DNA of 54,909 nt from an uncultured bacterium. Lineage in GTDB: Bacteria > Actinomycetota > Actinomycetes > S36-B12 > CAIYMF01. Where the stretch lies: the NCBI GenBank assembly GCA_903927265.1, contig CAIYMF010000020.1:1-54909 (forward strand), given 5' to 3'. Below the pieces are notes generated by a model that had not been told where the DNA came from, made no database searches, and worked only from the letters and a program-made list of their open reading frames with translations. The translations under genes were made by a program, and so were the position numbers. Shown piece after piece: positions 7,225 to 15,374 of this stretch; the stretch's first letter is position 1; each line of letters starts with the position of its first letter.

Positions 7225-9366
7225 ATGTCCCGTGACCCGAGGCACGATGTCCTCTTCGAGCCCGTCACAGTCGGTCCCAAGGTTGCCAAGAATCGCTTCT
7301 GGCAAGTTCCGCAGTGCAACGGCGCCGGATCCGAGAAGCCCGGAATGCAGGCAGCGCATCGCGAAGTGAAGGCCGATGGAGGTTGGGCCGTCATTTTCAC
7401 TGAGTCGTGCGTGATCACCCCAGACGCAGATCAGATGCCTGGGGGAATCACTGCACGGATCTGGGACGAGGGTGACATCACGAACCTGAGTCTGATGACC
7501 GAGCGGGTGCATGCTCATGGGTCACTCGCTGGCATCGAACTCAAGCACGGTGGTGGGCTTGCCCAGAACGGTGAGTCCCGCTACGCCTCGCGCGGGGTGA
7601 GTCAGATTCAGAACGACTACCGGTATCTCAACACTCCGCATGAGATGACGGTCGACGAGATCGGCCAACTCCGACGTGACTTCGTGGCGGCGGCACTACG
7701 AAGTGAGCGTGCAGGTTTTGACCTCATCAGTATTTACGCGGGAGTCGCATCACTTCCGGCGTTCTTCCTATATCCCTACTACAACCAGCGCACCGACGAG
7801 TACGGCGGCAGCTTCGAGAATCGAATCCGCCTGATGCGTGAACTGCTTGAGGACATTCGCGAAGCAGTGCCGGGGCTAGCGGTGGGACTTCGCTTCGCCA
7901 TCGACACCTTGGAGGCTCCCTACGGGCTGGGCGATAAGGGAATCCGTTCGGACGGTGAGGGAATCAAGGCAATTGAGTACCTCGACTCCCTGGTCGACTT
8001 CTGGGACATCAACATAGGCAGTATCAACTGGGGAGAGGATGCTGTTTCGTCCCGTTTCAAGGACACCAACTACGAGGCCGAATACACCAGCATCGCCAAG
8101 ACCGTGGCGACCAAGCCAGTAGTCAATGTGGGGCGGATGACGAGTCCCGATGTCATGGCGTATGCCATCACGTCAGGTCAATGTGACTTCATTGGGGCTG
8201 CTCGACCGGCAATTGCTGATCCTTTCATTCCGCGCAAGATTGAGGAAGGACGCACCGACGAAATTCGCGAATGCATCGGATGCAATGTGTGCATCTCGCG
8301 ATGGGAGACAGGTCCGACCCCCATTTGGTGCACTCAAAACGCAACGGCAGGCGAGGAGTATCGCAGAGGGTGGCATCCCGAGAAGTTCTCGCGGGCCCGC
8401 AACGCTGACAACCTCGTGTTGGTCATAGGTGCCGGGCCAGCCGGGATGGAATGCGCGACGGTACTTGCTAAACGGGGTTATGAGGGCGTGCACCTCGTCG
8501 ATGCGGATGATTCCCTGGGTGGTCACCTCAAGTGGACCGCCCGCCTTCCGGGGCTATCTCAGTGGGGTCGAGTCACCGACTACCGGCAAATTCAAATCGA
8601 CAAACTCGACAACTGCGAGTTCGTGCCGAATCGTCGGCTCACTGCTGATGAAGCACTCGCGTACGGTGCCGACTACATCGTGGTGGCCACCGGATCGTCA
8701 TGGGCTCGCGATGGGCTCAATGGCATCACTCAGCGGCCGATTGCAGGCATCGAGTGGCAGTCCGTTCTGACTCCTGAGGACATCATGGTGCGCGGCGCTC
8801 AGGTGGACGGTGACGATGTAGTTGTTTATGACACCGACGGCTACTACATGGCCGTTTCGCTTGCTGAGCATCTGGCGATGCAGGGGAAGAAGGTCACCTA
8901 TGTGACGCCGTGGGACACCATGGCGCCGTACATGCGTAAGACCTTAGAAGAACACCGGATGTATGAGCGGCTGATGTCGTTAGACGTACGGATTCTGACT
9001 CAGACGTCGGTCGCCGAGACTGCTCAAACGTATGCGCGCATTGAGCATCTCTGGTCGGGAGCGAGCGAGGAGTTACCCGCGGCAGGGGTCGTGCTCGTCA
9101 CTCAACGGATTTCCGACGACACGCTGTATCGCGAACTCTCGTCTGACGGAAAGCTCGAAGCAGCAGGGGTAAAGGGCGCATTCCTGATCGGTGACGCATT
9201 CGCACCGGTGATCATCGCGCAATCGATCTTCCACGGTCATCGCTTGGCACGCGAATTCGACACCGACGACCCAAACACTCCTTTGCCGTACATCCGCGAA
9301 AGGCGACTAGCCAATCGAGAAACCTACAAGTTTGGAGACTTCCAAGTCACCAGCAGCACGCCCTAA
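7225..9366 (+). CDS. Trimethylamine-dehydrogenase-like iron-sulfur flavoprotein (N-dealkylase/amine dehydrogenase)
   Basis: A 713-residue member of the OYE/TMADH family: an FMN (beta/alpha)8 barrel (about 1-345), a 4Fe-4S motif CIGCNVCISRW...C near 350-370, then FAD/ADP-type Rossmann domains (VLVIGAGPAGMECA near 394). RFWQVPQC places Cys31 where trimethylamine dehydrogenase attaches FMN covalently, and NATAGEEYRRGWHPEKF matches TMADH almost letter for letter. The family includes trimethylamine, dimethylamine, histamine and dimethylglycine dehydrogenases and N-methylproline demethylase. From remembered TMADH numbering, Trp264, Trp355 and Asp267 are kept, but Tyr60 is Ser61 here and His172 is Val, so the substrate is not trimethylamine. 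ATG 7225 follows GAAAGG. Its partner for C1 capture may be the GcvT-like protein at 3251. Confidence 0.9.
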   Translation: MSRDPRHDVLFEPVTVGPKVAKNRFWQVPQCNGAGSEKPGMQAAHREVKADGGWAVIFTESCVITPDADQMPGGITARIWDEGDITNLSLMTERVHAHGSLAGIELKHGGGLAQNGESRYASRGVSQIQNDYRYLNTPHEMTVDEIGQLRRDFVAAALRSERAGFDLISIYAGVASLPAFFLYPYYNQRTDEYGGSFENRIRLMRELLEDIREAVPGLAVGLRFAIDTLEAPYGLGDKGIRSDGEGIKAIEYLDSLVDFWDINIGSINWGEDAVSSRFKDTNYEAEYTSIAKTVATKPVVNVGRMTSPDVMAYAITSGQCDFIGAARPAIADPFIPRKIEEGRTDEIRECIGCNVCISRWETGPTPIWCTQNATAGEEYRRGWHPEKFSRARNADNLVLVIGAGPAGMECATVLAKRGYEGVHLVDADDSLGGHLKWTARLPGLSQWGRVTDYRQIQIDKLDNCEFVPNRRLTADEALAYGADYIVVATGSSWARDGLNGITQRPIAGIEWQSVLTPEDIMVRGAQVDGDDVVVYDTDGYYMAVSLAEHLAMQGKKVTYVTPWDTMAPYMRKTLEEHRMYERLMSLDVRILTQTSVAETAQTYARIEHLWSGASEELPAAGVVLVTQRISDDTLYRELSSDGKLEAAGVKGAFLIGDAFAPVIIAQSIFHGHRLAREFDTDDPNTPLPYIRERRLANRETYKFGDFQVTSSTP

Positions 9367-9395
9367 GCACGGCAGCAACAGACGCAGCACGAACT

Positions 9396-9424
9396 GGATG
9401 CGCCGGAAACCAGTCCGGTCATCC
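9396..9424 (+). other. Intercistronic hairpin
   Basis: GGATG...CCGG-loop-CCGG.CATCC forms an interrupted hairpin in the 78-bp gap between the flavoprotein and the SDR. It has no T-tract, so it is more likely an mRNA stability or processing element than a terminator. Function is unproven. Confidence 0.3.
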
Positions 9425-9444
9425 ACTACTCGGAAGAGGAAATC

Positions 9445-10203
9445 ATGAGTGACGCTAGCCTCCGCGACAAGCGAGTGATCATCACCGGCGCGGCCTCCGG
9501 TCTGGGTCGTGCATTGTCGGTCATGGCTGTCGAGCAGGGCGCTCACGTCGCGCTCATGGACATCAATGCCAGCGGCCTTGAGGAGACTGTCGGCATGTTG
9601 GGCGACGCCACTGTCGTTTCCATCGTGGCGGACATCTCGGACTGGAACTCCGTTGAAGCAGGCGTCAAGGAAGCTGTCTCGGGCCTCGGTGGGTTGGATG
9701 CCGTGTGCAACGTCGCCGGTTGGGATGAGCCAGGACGTTTCTGGGAACAGCCGCTGGATTTCTGGGAGAAGATCATTGCCATCAACCTGTGGGGCACCCT
9801 CTACATGACGCGAGCAACCGTTCCGATTCTCATGGAACAAGGTGCGGGAACGATCGTGAACGTTGCGTCTGATGCTGGGCGCGTTGGTAGCAAGGGAGAA
9901 ACGGTATATGCAGCGGCGAAGGGTGGGGTGATGGCTCTCACCAAGTCTCTGGCTCGTGAAATGGCGCCGTATTCGGTGACGGTCAATTGTGTCTGCCCCG
10001 GCCCGATGATGACCCCACTCCTGCAGGCCGAGATGGAGTCAACTCCAAAACTCATCGAGAAATTGGTGCGTGCGATTCCTCTTCGCCGTGTTGGCCAACC
10101 GGAAGACGTCGCTGCTCTCATCACCTTCCTTGCCAGTGATGCCGCCAACTACATGACCGGTCAGGTCATTAGTGTCAGTGGCGGTCTCACGATGGTCGGA
10201 TGA
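9445..10203 (+). CDS. Short-chain dehydrogenase/reductase (classical SDR)
   Basis: A 252-residue classical SDR. TGAASGLGRA near the N-terminus is the cofactor-binding TGxxxGxG, and CNVAGWD replaces NNAG. The catalytic set Ser142 (NVASDAG), Tyr155 and Lys159 (YAAAK) is intact, followed by VNCVCPGPMMTP. The protein should oxidise a secondary alcohol or reduce a ketone with NAD(P). Placed between the flavoprotein and a CoA ligase, and in a cluster with a BadI-like hydrolase, it could act like BadH, oxidising a 2-hydroxy-cycloalkyl-CoA to the 2-keto thioester before ring opening; this role is inferred from context only. ATG 9445 follows AGAGGAAATC, giving a good ribosome site. Confidence 0.88.
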   Translation: MSDASLRDKRVIITGAASGLGRALSVMAVEQGAHVALMDINASGLEETVGMLGDATVVSIVADISDWNSVEAGVKEAVSGLGGLDAVCNVAGWDEPGRFWEQPLDFWEKIIAINLWGTLYMTRATVPILMEQGAGTIVNVASDAGRVGSKGETVYAAAKGGVMALTKSLAREMAPYSVTVNCVCPGPMMTPLLQAEMESTPKLIEKLVRAIPLRRVGQPEDVAALITFLASDAANYMTGQVISVSGGLTMVG

Positions 10204-10205
10204 GT

Positions 10206-10228
10206 GCACACATTGATGAGAGGTGTGC
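10206..10228 (+). terminator. Weak hairpin with T-rich tail (attenuator-like)
   Basis: GCACAC and GTGTGC form a six-pair stem around an 11-base loop, followed by TTGTCTT, between the SDR and the CoA ligase. The stem is short and the tail is broken, so at most it lowers read-through into the downstream genes. Confidence 0.25.
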
Positions 10229-10273
10229 TTGTCTTGCAGTTGTGCATGAGATTCACGGCCCTAAGGACCCCCT

Positions 10274-11611
10274 GTGAATGAGATGCTCAAACGAGTCCAT
10301 GATTCAGGTACGGAATTCGCCGACCCGGAGGCGCTCCGTGGTCTGCAGTGGTCAAAGTTGACAGGCATCCTTCAGTACGCATCTCAATCGAATCCGTTCT
10401 ATCGAGGAATCTGGAATGCGGCTGATGTCGATGTCGCATCCCTTAAGAATCTCGATGACTTTCAGTCGGCCGTTCCGTGGGTCGACAAAGGCATGTTCCT
10501 TGAGGATCAGATTGCCAACCCTCCTTCTGGTTCTCGGATGTCCACGGAGCTGGATCCGGACGAACCCCTTGAGTACTACACGACGAGTGGCACGTCGGGT
10601 AGGGGCTCGGAGCTTCACGCACAGACGAAAACCGAGCTTGGCCAGATGGTTGACATGTATCGGTATGGCTTCACGTGGGCGGGCCTGATCCAAGGCGAGA
10701 GAATGGCGCTTACTCTTCCCATCACCATGCTTGCGGGCGGACGCGTCGAATATCAGGCCGCGGTGGGTTTCGGAATGTCGGTGCTGCCTATCGGGAACTA
10801 CGATGCCGAACGCAAATTAGAGACACTTCGTCAGTTCAGGCCCTCGAGCTTGTTTGGGTCGACGAGTTACTTCGCTCATCTCGCGGCCGTGAGTGACCAG
10901 CCGGTGCGCGACATCGGAGTCCGTACGCTGCTGACAGGCCTTGAAGGAGTGGGTCCTGGGTACGCGAATCGACTCGAGGAAGTGTGGGGTGCCAAGGCTT
11001 ACGACCGGTTCGGATGTGCGCAGATGCGCGCTGACTTCCTGTTCTCTTGCGAGCATGGTTTCGGGACTGACTCCTCGCCCGGTGTCTTGCATGCCGTCGA
11101 TCCGTACGTCCTCGTGGAGGTTCTTGATCCCGCGACGAGTCAACCAGTCGCCGATGGCGAGTACGGCGAGATGTACGTGACGAGTTTGTATCACCGCGAG
11201 ACACCACTCATCCGATGCCGACTGTACGACGGTGGCGTATACCGCGCGCCGTCGTCCTGTGCCTGTGGTCGCTCGTTCTCCGGAATTGAGATTTGCACGA
11301 TCGGTCGCACCGACGGGGTCAAGAAGATCAAGGGCATCAACGTGTATCCGCAGGCCGTGGACAAGGCGATCTTCTCGGTGGCGGGGGTCGATGAGTATCA
11401 CATCCTGCTACAGAGCAAAGGTGAAGCGGACGTTGCCGTCGTGACGTTGTTGCTTGACGACAGTCATCTCAGCGCTGCGCAAAGCGTTGTCACGGAGGTG
11501 CGTGAGTCACTGAGGCACACCACAGGTCTGGGATTCGATGTATCGATCGGCCACGTAGCGCGCAGCGAATACAAAGTGGCGCGGTGGACGGATGAGCGGC
11601 ACCGCACGTGA
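10274..11611 (+). CDS. PaaK-type adenylate-forming CoA ligase
   Basis: A 445-residue member of the phenylacetate-CoA ligase branch of adenylating enzymes. It carries the ATP loop YYTTSGTSGRGSE near residues 100-112, the aromatic-acid site region YDRFGCAQM, a Cys-rich SCACGRSF near residue 330 (the zinc-like patch of PaaK relatives) and GRTDGVKKIKGINVYPQAV leading to the small C-terminal domain. LRYTTGL-like RHTTGLGFDV and the final Lys region match PaaK ends. It should activate a carboxylic acid, probably cyclic or aromatic, to its CoA thioester with ATP. The GTG start has AAGGA six bases upstream. Its stop overlaps the next crotonase start (GTGA), so the two are translationally coupled. This would be the entry point to the CoA part of the pathway. 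Confidence 0.85.
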   Translation: MNEMLKRVHDSGTEFADPEALRGLQWSKLTGILQYASQSNPFYRGIWNAADVDVASLKNLDDFQSAVPWVDKGMFLEDQIANPPSGSRMSTELDPDEPLEYYTTSGTSGRGSELHAQTKTELGQMVDMYRYGFTWAGLIQGERMALTLPITMLAGGRVEYQAAVGFGMSVLPIGNYDAERKLETLRQFRPSSLFGSTSYFAHLAAVSDQPVRDIGVRTLLTGLEGVGPGYANRLEEVWGAKAYDRFGCAQMRADFLFSCEHGFGTDSSPGVLHAVDPYVLVEVLDPATSQPVADGEYGEMYVTSLYHRETPLIRCRLYDGGVYRAPSSCACGRSFSGIEICTIGRTDGVKKIKGINVYPQAVDKAIFSVAGVDEYHILLQSKGEADVAVVTLLLDDSHLSAAQSVVTEVRESLRHTTGLGFDVSIGHVARSEYKVARWTDERHRT

Positions 11612-12378
11612 CCACGTTTTCGGACGGTGCACCGCTGGTTTCCATGCCGGCAACAGGGGTCGCACTCGTTACCCTCAATCGGCCGAACGTTCTCAATGCA
11701 CTTCGACATTCGGACCTGCTCGCGTTGCTCGATTTCTGTGTCGAATTTGAGGGCGACTCTGACATCCGTGCAGTCGTGATCACCGGCGCCGGTCGAGCAT
11801 TCTGTGCCGGCGGCGACGTGCGCGCCTTGCGTAGGCTTGATGCCAGCGAAACGGAGCCCTATCTGAGGGTGTACTCGGAACTCGCCGAGGCGATGTCTGA
11901 CCTGCGTGTGCCGGTGATTGCGGCGCTGAATGGAATCACCTTCGGGGGAGGGCTAGAACTCGCGTGTATGGCCGACATCCGCGTTGCCGCAGTCGACGCT
12001 ACTTTCTGCGCGGCCGACGTGTCGCTGGGACTCATACCCACGGGTGGCCTTACCTGGCGGTTGCCTCGGCTGGTTGGCCACGGCCGTGCCTCATGGCTGT
12101 TGTTGTCGAACGCAACGGTCGATGCCAGCGAGGCGGCAGGTATGGGGTTGTGTGACGTAATCGCGGGGGAGGGCAAGGCCGTGGACAAGGCCGTCGAACT
12201 CGCTTGCTCAATTGCGGCTTGTCCACCGCACGGTGTCGCTGCCACGAAACGTGCTCTGAGACTTGTGCAGCAGTCGTCTTCGGCGCAGGCGACAGGCTTT
12301 GAAGTTGAAGCGAATCAGTACTTGATATGGAATTCAGTCACGCGGCAGCGACTCAACGAGGTGTTGCCAGACTCATAG
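11608..12378 (+). CDS. Enoyl-CoA hydratase/isomerase family protein (crotonase 1)
   Basis: A 256-residue crotonase-fold protein. VALVTLNRPNVLNAL is the N-terminal signature, GAGRAFCAGGDVRAL forms the first half of the oxyanion hole, and ALNGITFGGGLELACMADI forms the second. Of the two catalytic glutamates of classical hydratases, the first is kept (GGGLEL). At the second the usual PE is replaced by AD (CAADVSLG), so chemistry may differ from simple hydration. The GTG start overlaps the CoA ligase stop, and the gene ends the first operon 103 bp before tetR. It probably adds water to, or isomerises, an unsaturated acyl-CoA made from the ligase product (inference). Confidence 0.85.
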   Translation: MTTFSDGAPLVSMPATGVALVTLNRPNVLNALRHSDLLALLDFCVEFEGDSDIRAVVITGAGRAFCAGGDVRALRRLDASETEPYLRVYSELAEAMSDLRVPVIAALNGITFGGGLELACMADIRVAAVDATFCAADVSLGLIPTGGLTWRLPRLVGHGRASWLLLSNATVDASEAAGMGLCDVIAGEGKAVDKAVELACSIAACPPHGVAATKRALRLVQQSSSAQATGFEVEANQYLIWNSVTRQRLNEVLPDS

Positions 12379-12442
12379 CCGCGCCCGAGTTGACCCTCGG
12401 TCGCGGTCAAGGCTCCAGCCTCCCGAAGTGCGTCAAGGTACT

Positions 12443-12456
12443 ATCGAACGGTCGAT
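12443..12456. promoter_or_regulatory. TCGA-type operator 3, upstream of tetR
   Basis: ATCGA-ACGG-TCGAT lies 25 bp before the tetR start, overlapping the end of a candidate -10 box TACTAT (12439-12444). This is the least repetitive copy and therefore the most informative one: both half-sites are kept while the spacer differs. The position is that of an autoregulatory operator. Confidence 0.7.
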
Positions 12457-12481
12457 TGACTAAGGATGAGGAGTCTGGAGC

Positions 12482-13126
12482 ATGGCGCGCTCGAAGAGTG
12501 TCGCAAGTAACGATCCGAGCACTGGGGAGCTCGTCTACTCATGCGCAGTCGATTTGATGTACGAGCGTGGCTTCCACGGGACTTCGATGCGCGACGTTGC
12601 TCGATCGGTCGGCGTGCAGATGTCGACCCTTTACCACTATTTTCCGAGCAAGCAAGATCTCCTCATGTCGATCATGACGACCGCGATGGAGGCCATGACT
12701 GATCGGGTAACCGAGGCGATCGCCGAAATTGATGATCCGCGCGAGCAACTCAAGACTGCAGTGCACGCGCACATCACGTTCCACGCTGATCAACTCAAAG
12801 AGGCGGTTGTCGCTGATACCGAGCTTCGATCGCTCGAGGGCGACGATCTCAAGTCGATCATTGCGTTGCGCGACCGGTATGAGGGAATCTTCAGGGCGAT
12901 TATCGATAGCGGACAACGAGCAGGGGAATTCCGGCCGAGTGATTCCAAGTTGACAACGCGAGCCATTCTCGGTGCGATCACCGACGTTGGTAACTGGTAT
13001 CGGCCGCGCGGTCGGTTGGCTCTCGACGCTATTTCCACTGAATACCTCGACATTTTCATGAGTGGAATCAACGCGACAACCAGCGCCGCTGCACCTGTGC
13101 GACGCCGTTCGACCACCCGCCGTTGA
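12482..13126 (+). CDS. TetR-family transcriptional regulator
   Basis: A 214-residue TetR protein. Residues about 15-65 form the DNA-binding domain: AVDLMYERGFHGTSMRDVARSVGVQMSTLYHYFPSKQDLL, with the recognition helix ending in the invariant LYHYF..K. The all-helical remainder has the length and TTRAILGAITDVGNWYRP block seen in fatty-acid and acyl-CoA-responsive members (KstR2/FadR-like), so an acyl-CoA intermediate is a plausible ligand. The ATG follows AGGAGTCTGGAGC. It sits between the two rightward operons of the region, with ATCGA-N4-TCGAT copies before itself, before both operons and in the divergent promoter. It is therefore the obvious candidate repressor of the whole set (inference). 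Confidence 0.9.
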   Translation: MARSKSVASNDPSTGELVYSCAVDLMYERGFHGTSMRDVARSVGVQMSTLYHYFPSKQDLLMSIMTTAMEAMTDRVTEAIAEIDDPREQLKTAVHAHITFHADQLKEAVVADTELRSLEGDDLKSIIALRDRYEGIFRAIIDSGQRAGEFRPSDSKLTTRAILGAITDVGNWYRPRGRLALDAISTEYLDIFMSGINATTSAAAPVRRRSTTRR

Positions 13127-13173
13127 CGGCAGCAGTGCGTTACCGCGAAAGCGTTGTTTGACTCCGTGAATTG

Positions 13174-13202
13174 TTGACAGTCGATCGAGCGATCGATAGA
13201 GT
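13174..13202 (+). promoter_or_regulatory. Promoter of the second catabolic operon
   Basis: A near-consensus -35 box TTGACA (13174-13179) and a weaker -10 TAGAGT (13197-13202) are separated by exactly 17 bp, and that spacer is occupied by the operator at 13184-13197. Repressor bound there would exclude RNA polymerase. The -10 match is only moderate. Confidence 0.6.
13184..13197. promoter_or_regulatory. TCGA-type operator 4, between -35 and -10
   Basis: ATCGA-GCGA-TCGAT, extended to a 7-bp-arm palindrome TCGATCG-AG-CGATCGA (13181-13196), lies in the spacer of the promoter for the second operon. It matches the 5-4-5 inverted repeat of the other three sites. Confidence 0.75.
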
Positions 13203-13256
13203 TTCGCATCTGCTCGTGACGTCATCTGAGGTATTCTGCGATGAGAGGGAGTGTCC

Positions 13257-14009
13257 ATGGCCCCCTCGTTGAAATTGGTGAAGGACGCGCATCAAGGCGC
13301 GATTTGGGTAGCCACCATTAATCGGCCAGAACGCAGAAATGCGCTCGACAACGCGGCAATTGATGCGCTCGTGGGGGCATTACGAGAAGCTGCTGGAAAT
13401 GAGCAGGTTCGTGCTGTCGTTATCACCGGCGCTGGCACGACAGCCTTCTGTGCTGGTTCAGATCTCAAAGCCGCCCGAGACATGACTCCCGTGGAGCGCG
13501 TAGATCACACGGCGCGAGCCCAAACGCTCATGCGGTTGATCGAATCGCACCCCTGCCTCATTGTCGCGGCCATTGAAGGCTATGCCTTGGGTGGAGGTTT
13601 CGAACTTGCGCTGGCATGTGATCTGCGGGTAGCCGGATCGGGTGCCCAGTTCGGTCTCCCCGAAGTTGCCAAGGGGATGATTCCGACCTGGGGCGGAACA
13701 TTCAGACTGACACAGGCGCTCGGACTGGCACGAGCGCAGTCGATGCTGCTCGGCGGGGCGCGAATGAATGCGGACGAGGCGCTCGCCGCCGGACTCGTTC
13801 TGTCAGTGGCGCGCGAAGGTGAGGCCGCGATGCAATCAATTGCGATCCTGGCGGATCTGACGGCTGAGTCAACGCGCGATAACCACGCGCGCGCGAAGGC
13901 ATTGCTGCGGGCTGGTGTTCATGCAGACAGCGCCACGGCGAGCACTCTTGAACTGATGGCCGAAACCCTGATTGCTCAGGGTGAGGCATATGGAAATCCA
14001 ACGGCCTAA
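13257..14009 (+). CDS. Enoyl-CoA hydratase (crotonase 2)
   Basis: A 250-residue crotonase with the complete hydratase signature. VATINRPERRNAL and GAGTTAFCAGSDLKAA form the CoA and oxyanion sites. GGGFELALACDLRVAGSGAQFGLPEV keeps both catalytic glutamates (GFELAL and LPEV). A true hydratase or related lyase acting on a 2-enoyl-CoA is the best reading. I use ATG 13257, which lies six bases after GAGAGGGAG; an in-frame GTG two codons earlier is too close to that site. It heads the second operon and is followed 33 bp later by the CCR-like enzyme. Confidence 0.87.
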   Translation: MAPSLKLVKDAHQGAIWVATINRPERRNALDNAAIDALVGALREAAGNEQVRAVVITGAGTTAFCAGSDLKAARDMTPVERVDHTARAQTLMRLIESHPCLIVAAIEGYALGGGFELALACDLRVAGSGAQFGLPEVAKGMIPTWGGTFRLTQALGLARAQSMLLGGARMNADEALAAGLVLSVAREGEAAMQSIAILADLTAESTRDNHARAKALLRAGVHADSATASTLELMAETLIAQGEAYGNPTA

Positions 14010-14042
14010 TCAGAGGCTGCATCCGGATGAAGGGACACATGC

Positions 14043-15323
14043 GTGAGCGCCGAGTCAAGTGAGCGGACGAACGTTTCCACTGCGGGGCTCGAGCCCACGC
14101 CCCTTGGTGAACTGCCTCCACTCGGGCAGGTTCCCGAATTCATGCACGCTCAGGTGGTGCGCCAGGACCGTTTCGGAGATCCTTCCACCGCCTTCCAAGC
14201 CGAGGTCGTGAGAACTCCGGAGATCGGACCCGATGAGGTGTTGATCGCGGTGATGGCCGCGGGTATCAACTTCAACAATGTGTGGGCTGCTCGGGGATAC
14301 CCGGTTGATCAGATCGCCACCCGGCAACGCCGTGGAGAAACTGAAGACTTCCACGTTGGAGGTTCCGACGCCTCTGGCATCGTGTACGCAGTCGGATCAA
14401 ACGTGACCGCCGTCGAAGTTGGGCAGCATGTGGTGACACACCCCGGCGTCTGGGATTCGCAGGACGCGTGGGTTCAGCGGGGAAAGGATCCGATGATAGC
14501 TCCGTCGGCGTGCATCTACGGATATGACACAAACTACGGATCGTTCGGCCAGTTCACACGCGTTCAGTCGCACCAGCTTCTACCGAAGGCACCGCACTTC
14601 ACCTGGGCCGAGGCCGCTGCGCCCACTCTCGTCGGCACGACGGCGTATCGCATGCTGCACGGATGGGCAGGCAACACAGTCTCTGAAGGCGATGTTGTTC
14701 TCGTGTGGGGTGGGTCGGGAGGTCTCGGTACTCAGGCCTCCCAGATCGCCGCGCTCGCTGGAGCGATTCCGGTGGCAGTCGTGTCCGATGCGGAGCGTGC
14801 TGCCTACGCGCAACGCTTTGGTGCAGTTGGTGCGATCAACCGCCGAGACTTCACCCACTGGGGAATTCCTCCTCTCGTGGATGACGCGGCCGGTCAGAAG
14901 GAATGGACCGCCGGCGCGCGCGCATTCGGAAAGGCACTGTGGGACATCGTAGGCTCGCGAACTGACCCTGCCATCGTGTTTGAACACCCGGGCGCAGCGA
15001 CCGTTCCCACCAGCATCTTCGTGTGCCAGCCGGGAGGCATGGTCGTCATTTGTGCCGGAACAAGTGGCTACGACGCGATGGTTGATCTTCGATATCACTG
15101 GACTCGGCAGAAGCGATTCCAAGGCTCGCACGGAACCAACGACGAGCAGGCAACCGCCTACAACGACCTGGTGCTTCAGGGAAAGATTGACCCCGCGCTC
15201 GGTCGCGTTATCGCTTTTGGCGACATCGCCGAGGCTCATGCGCGAATGGGACGCGGCGAGGACGTTTTCGGAAATGTCGTCGCGTTGCTCGGCGCTCCCA
15301 GCCCTGATAGCGGCCGCACCTGA
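14043..15323 (+). CDS. Crotonyl-CoA carboxylase/reductase-family enoyl-CoA reductase
   Basis: A 426-residue zinc-free medium-chain reductase of the CCR group, normal length for the family. Diagnostic blocks are GINFNNVWAARGYP, GSFGQFTRVQSHQL, VWGGSGGLGTQASQIA (the NADPH loop), FGAVGAINRRDF..WG, IVFEHPGAATVPTS and RQKRFQGSH. CCRs reduce an enoyl-CoA with NADPH and trap the enolate with CO2. From remembered CCR structures the CO2 pocket is Asn-Phe-Glu-His. Here the Asn (residue 79) and His363 are present, but the Phe-Glu pair is Tyr161-Asp162. It could therefore carboxylate poorly or act as a plain enoyl-CoA reductase. The GTG start follows GAAGGGA. It lies between two crotonases in the TetR-controlled operon. 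Confidence 0.88.
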   Translation: MSAESSERTNVSTAGLEPTPLGELPPLGQVPEFMHAQVVRQDRFGDPSTAFQAEVVRTPEIGPDEVLIAVMAAGINFNNVWAARGYPVDQIATRQRRGETEDFHVGGSDASGIVYAVGSNVTAVEVGQHVVTHPGVWDSQDAWVQRGKDPMIAPSACIYGYDTNYGSFGQFTRVQSHQLLPKAPHFTWAEAAAPTLVGTTAYRMLHGWAGNTVSEGDVVLVWGGSGGLGTQASQIAALAGAIPVAVVSDAERAAYAQRFGAVGAINRRDFTHWGIPPLVDDAAGQKEWTAGARAFGKALWDIVGSRTDPAIVFEHPGAATVPTSIFVCQPGGMVVICAGTSGYDAMVDLRYHWTRQKRFQGSHGTNDEQATAYNDLVLQGKIDPALGRVIAFGDIAEAHARMGRGEDVFGNVVALLGAPSPDSGRT

Positions 15324-15374
15324 TTCGTCCCCGCCGCATCGCCCATCCGTTGGATTCTCCCGAAGGAGCACATC

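Noticed and set aside
9396-9424. Rho-independent terminator after the flavoprotein gene
   Set aside because: The hairpin is interrupted and not followed by a T-tract, and the next gene is part of the same run.
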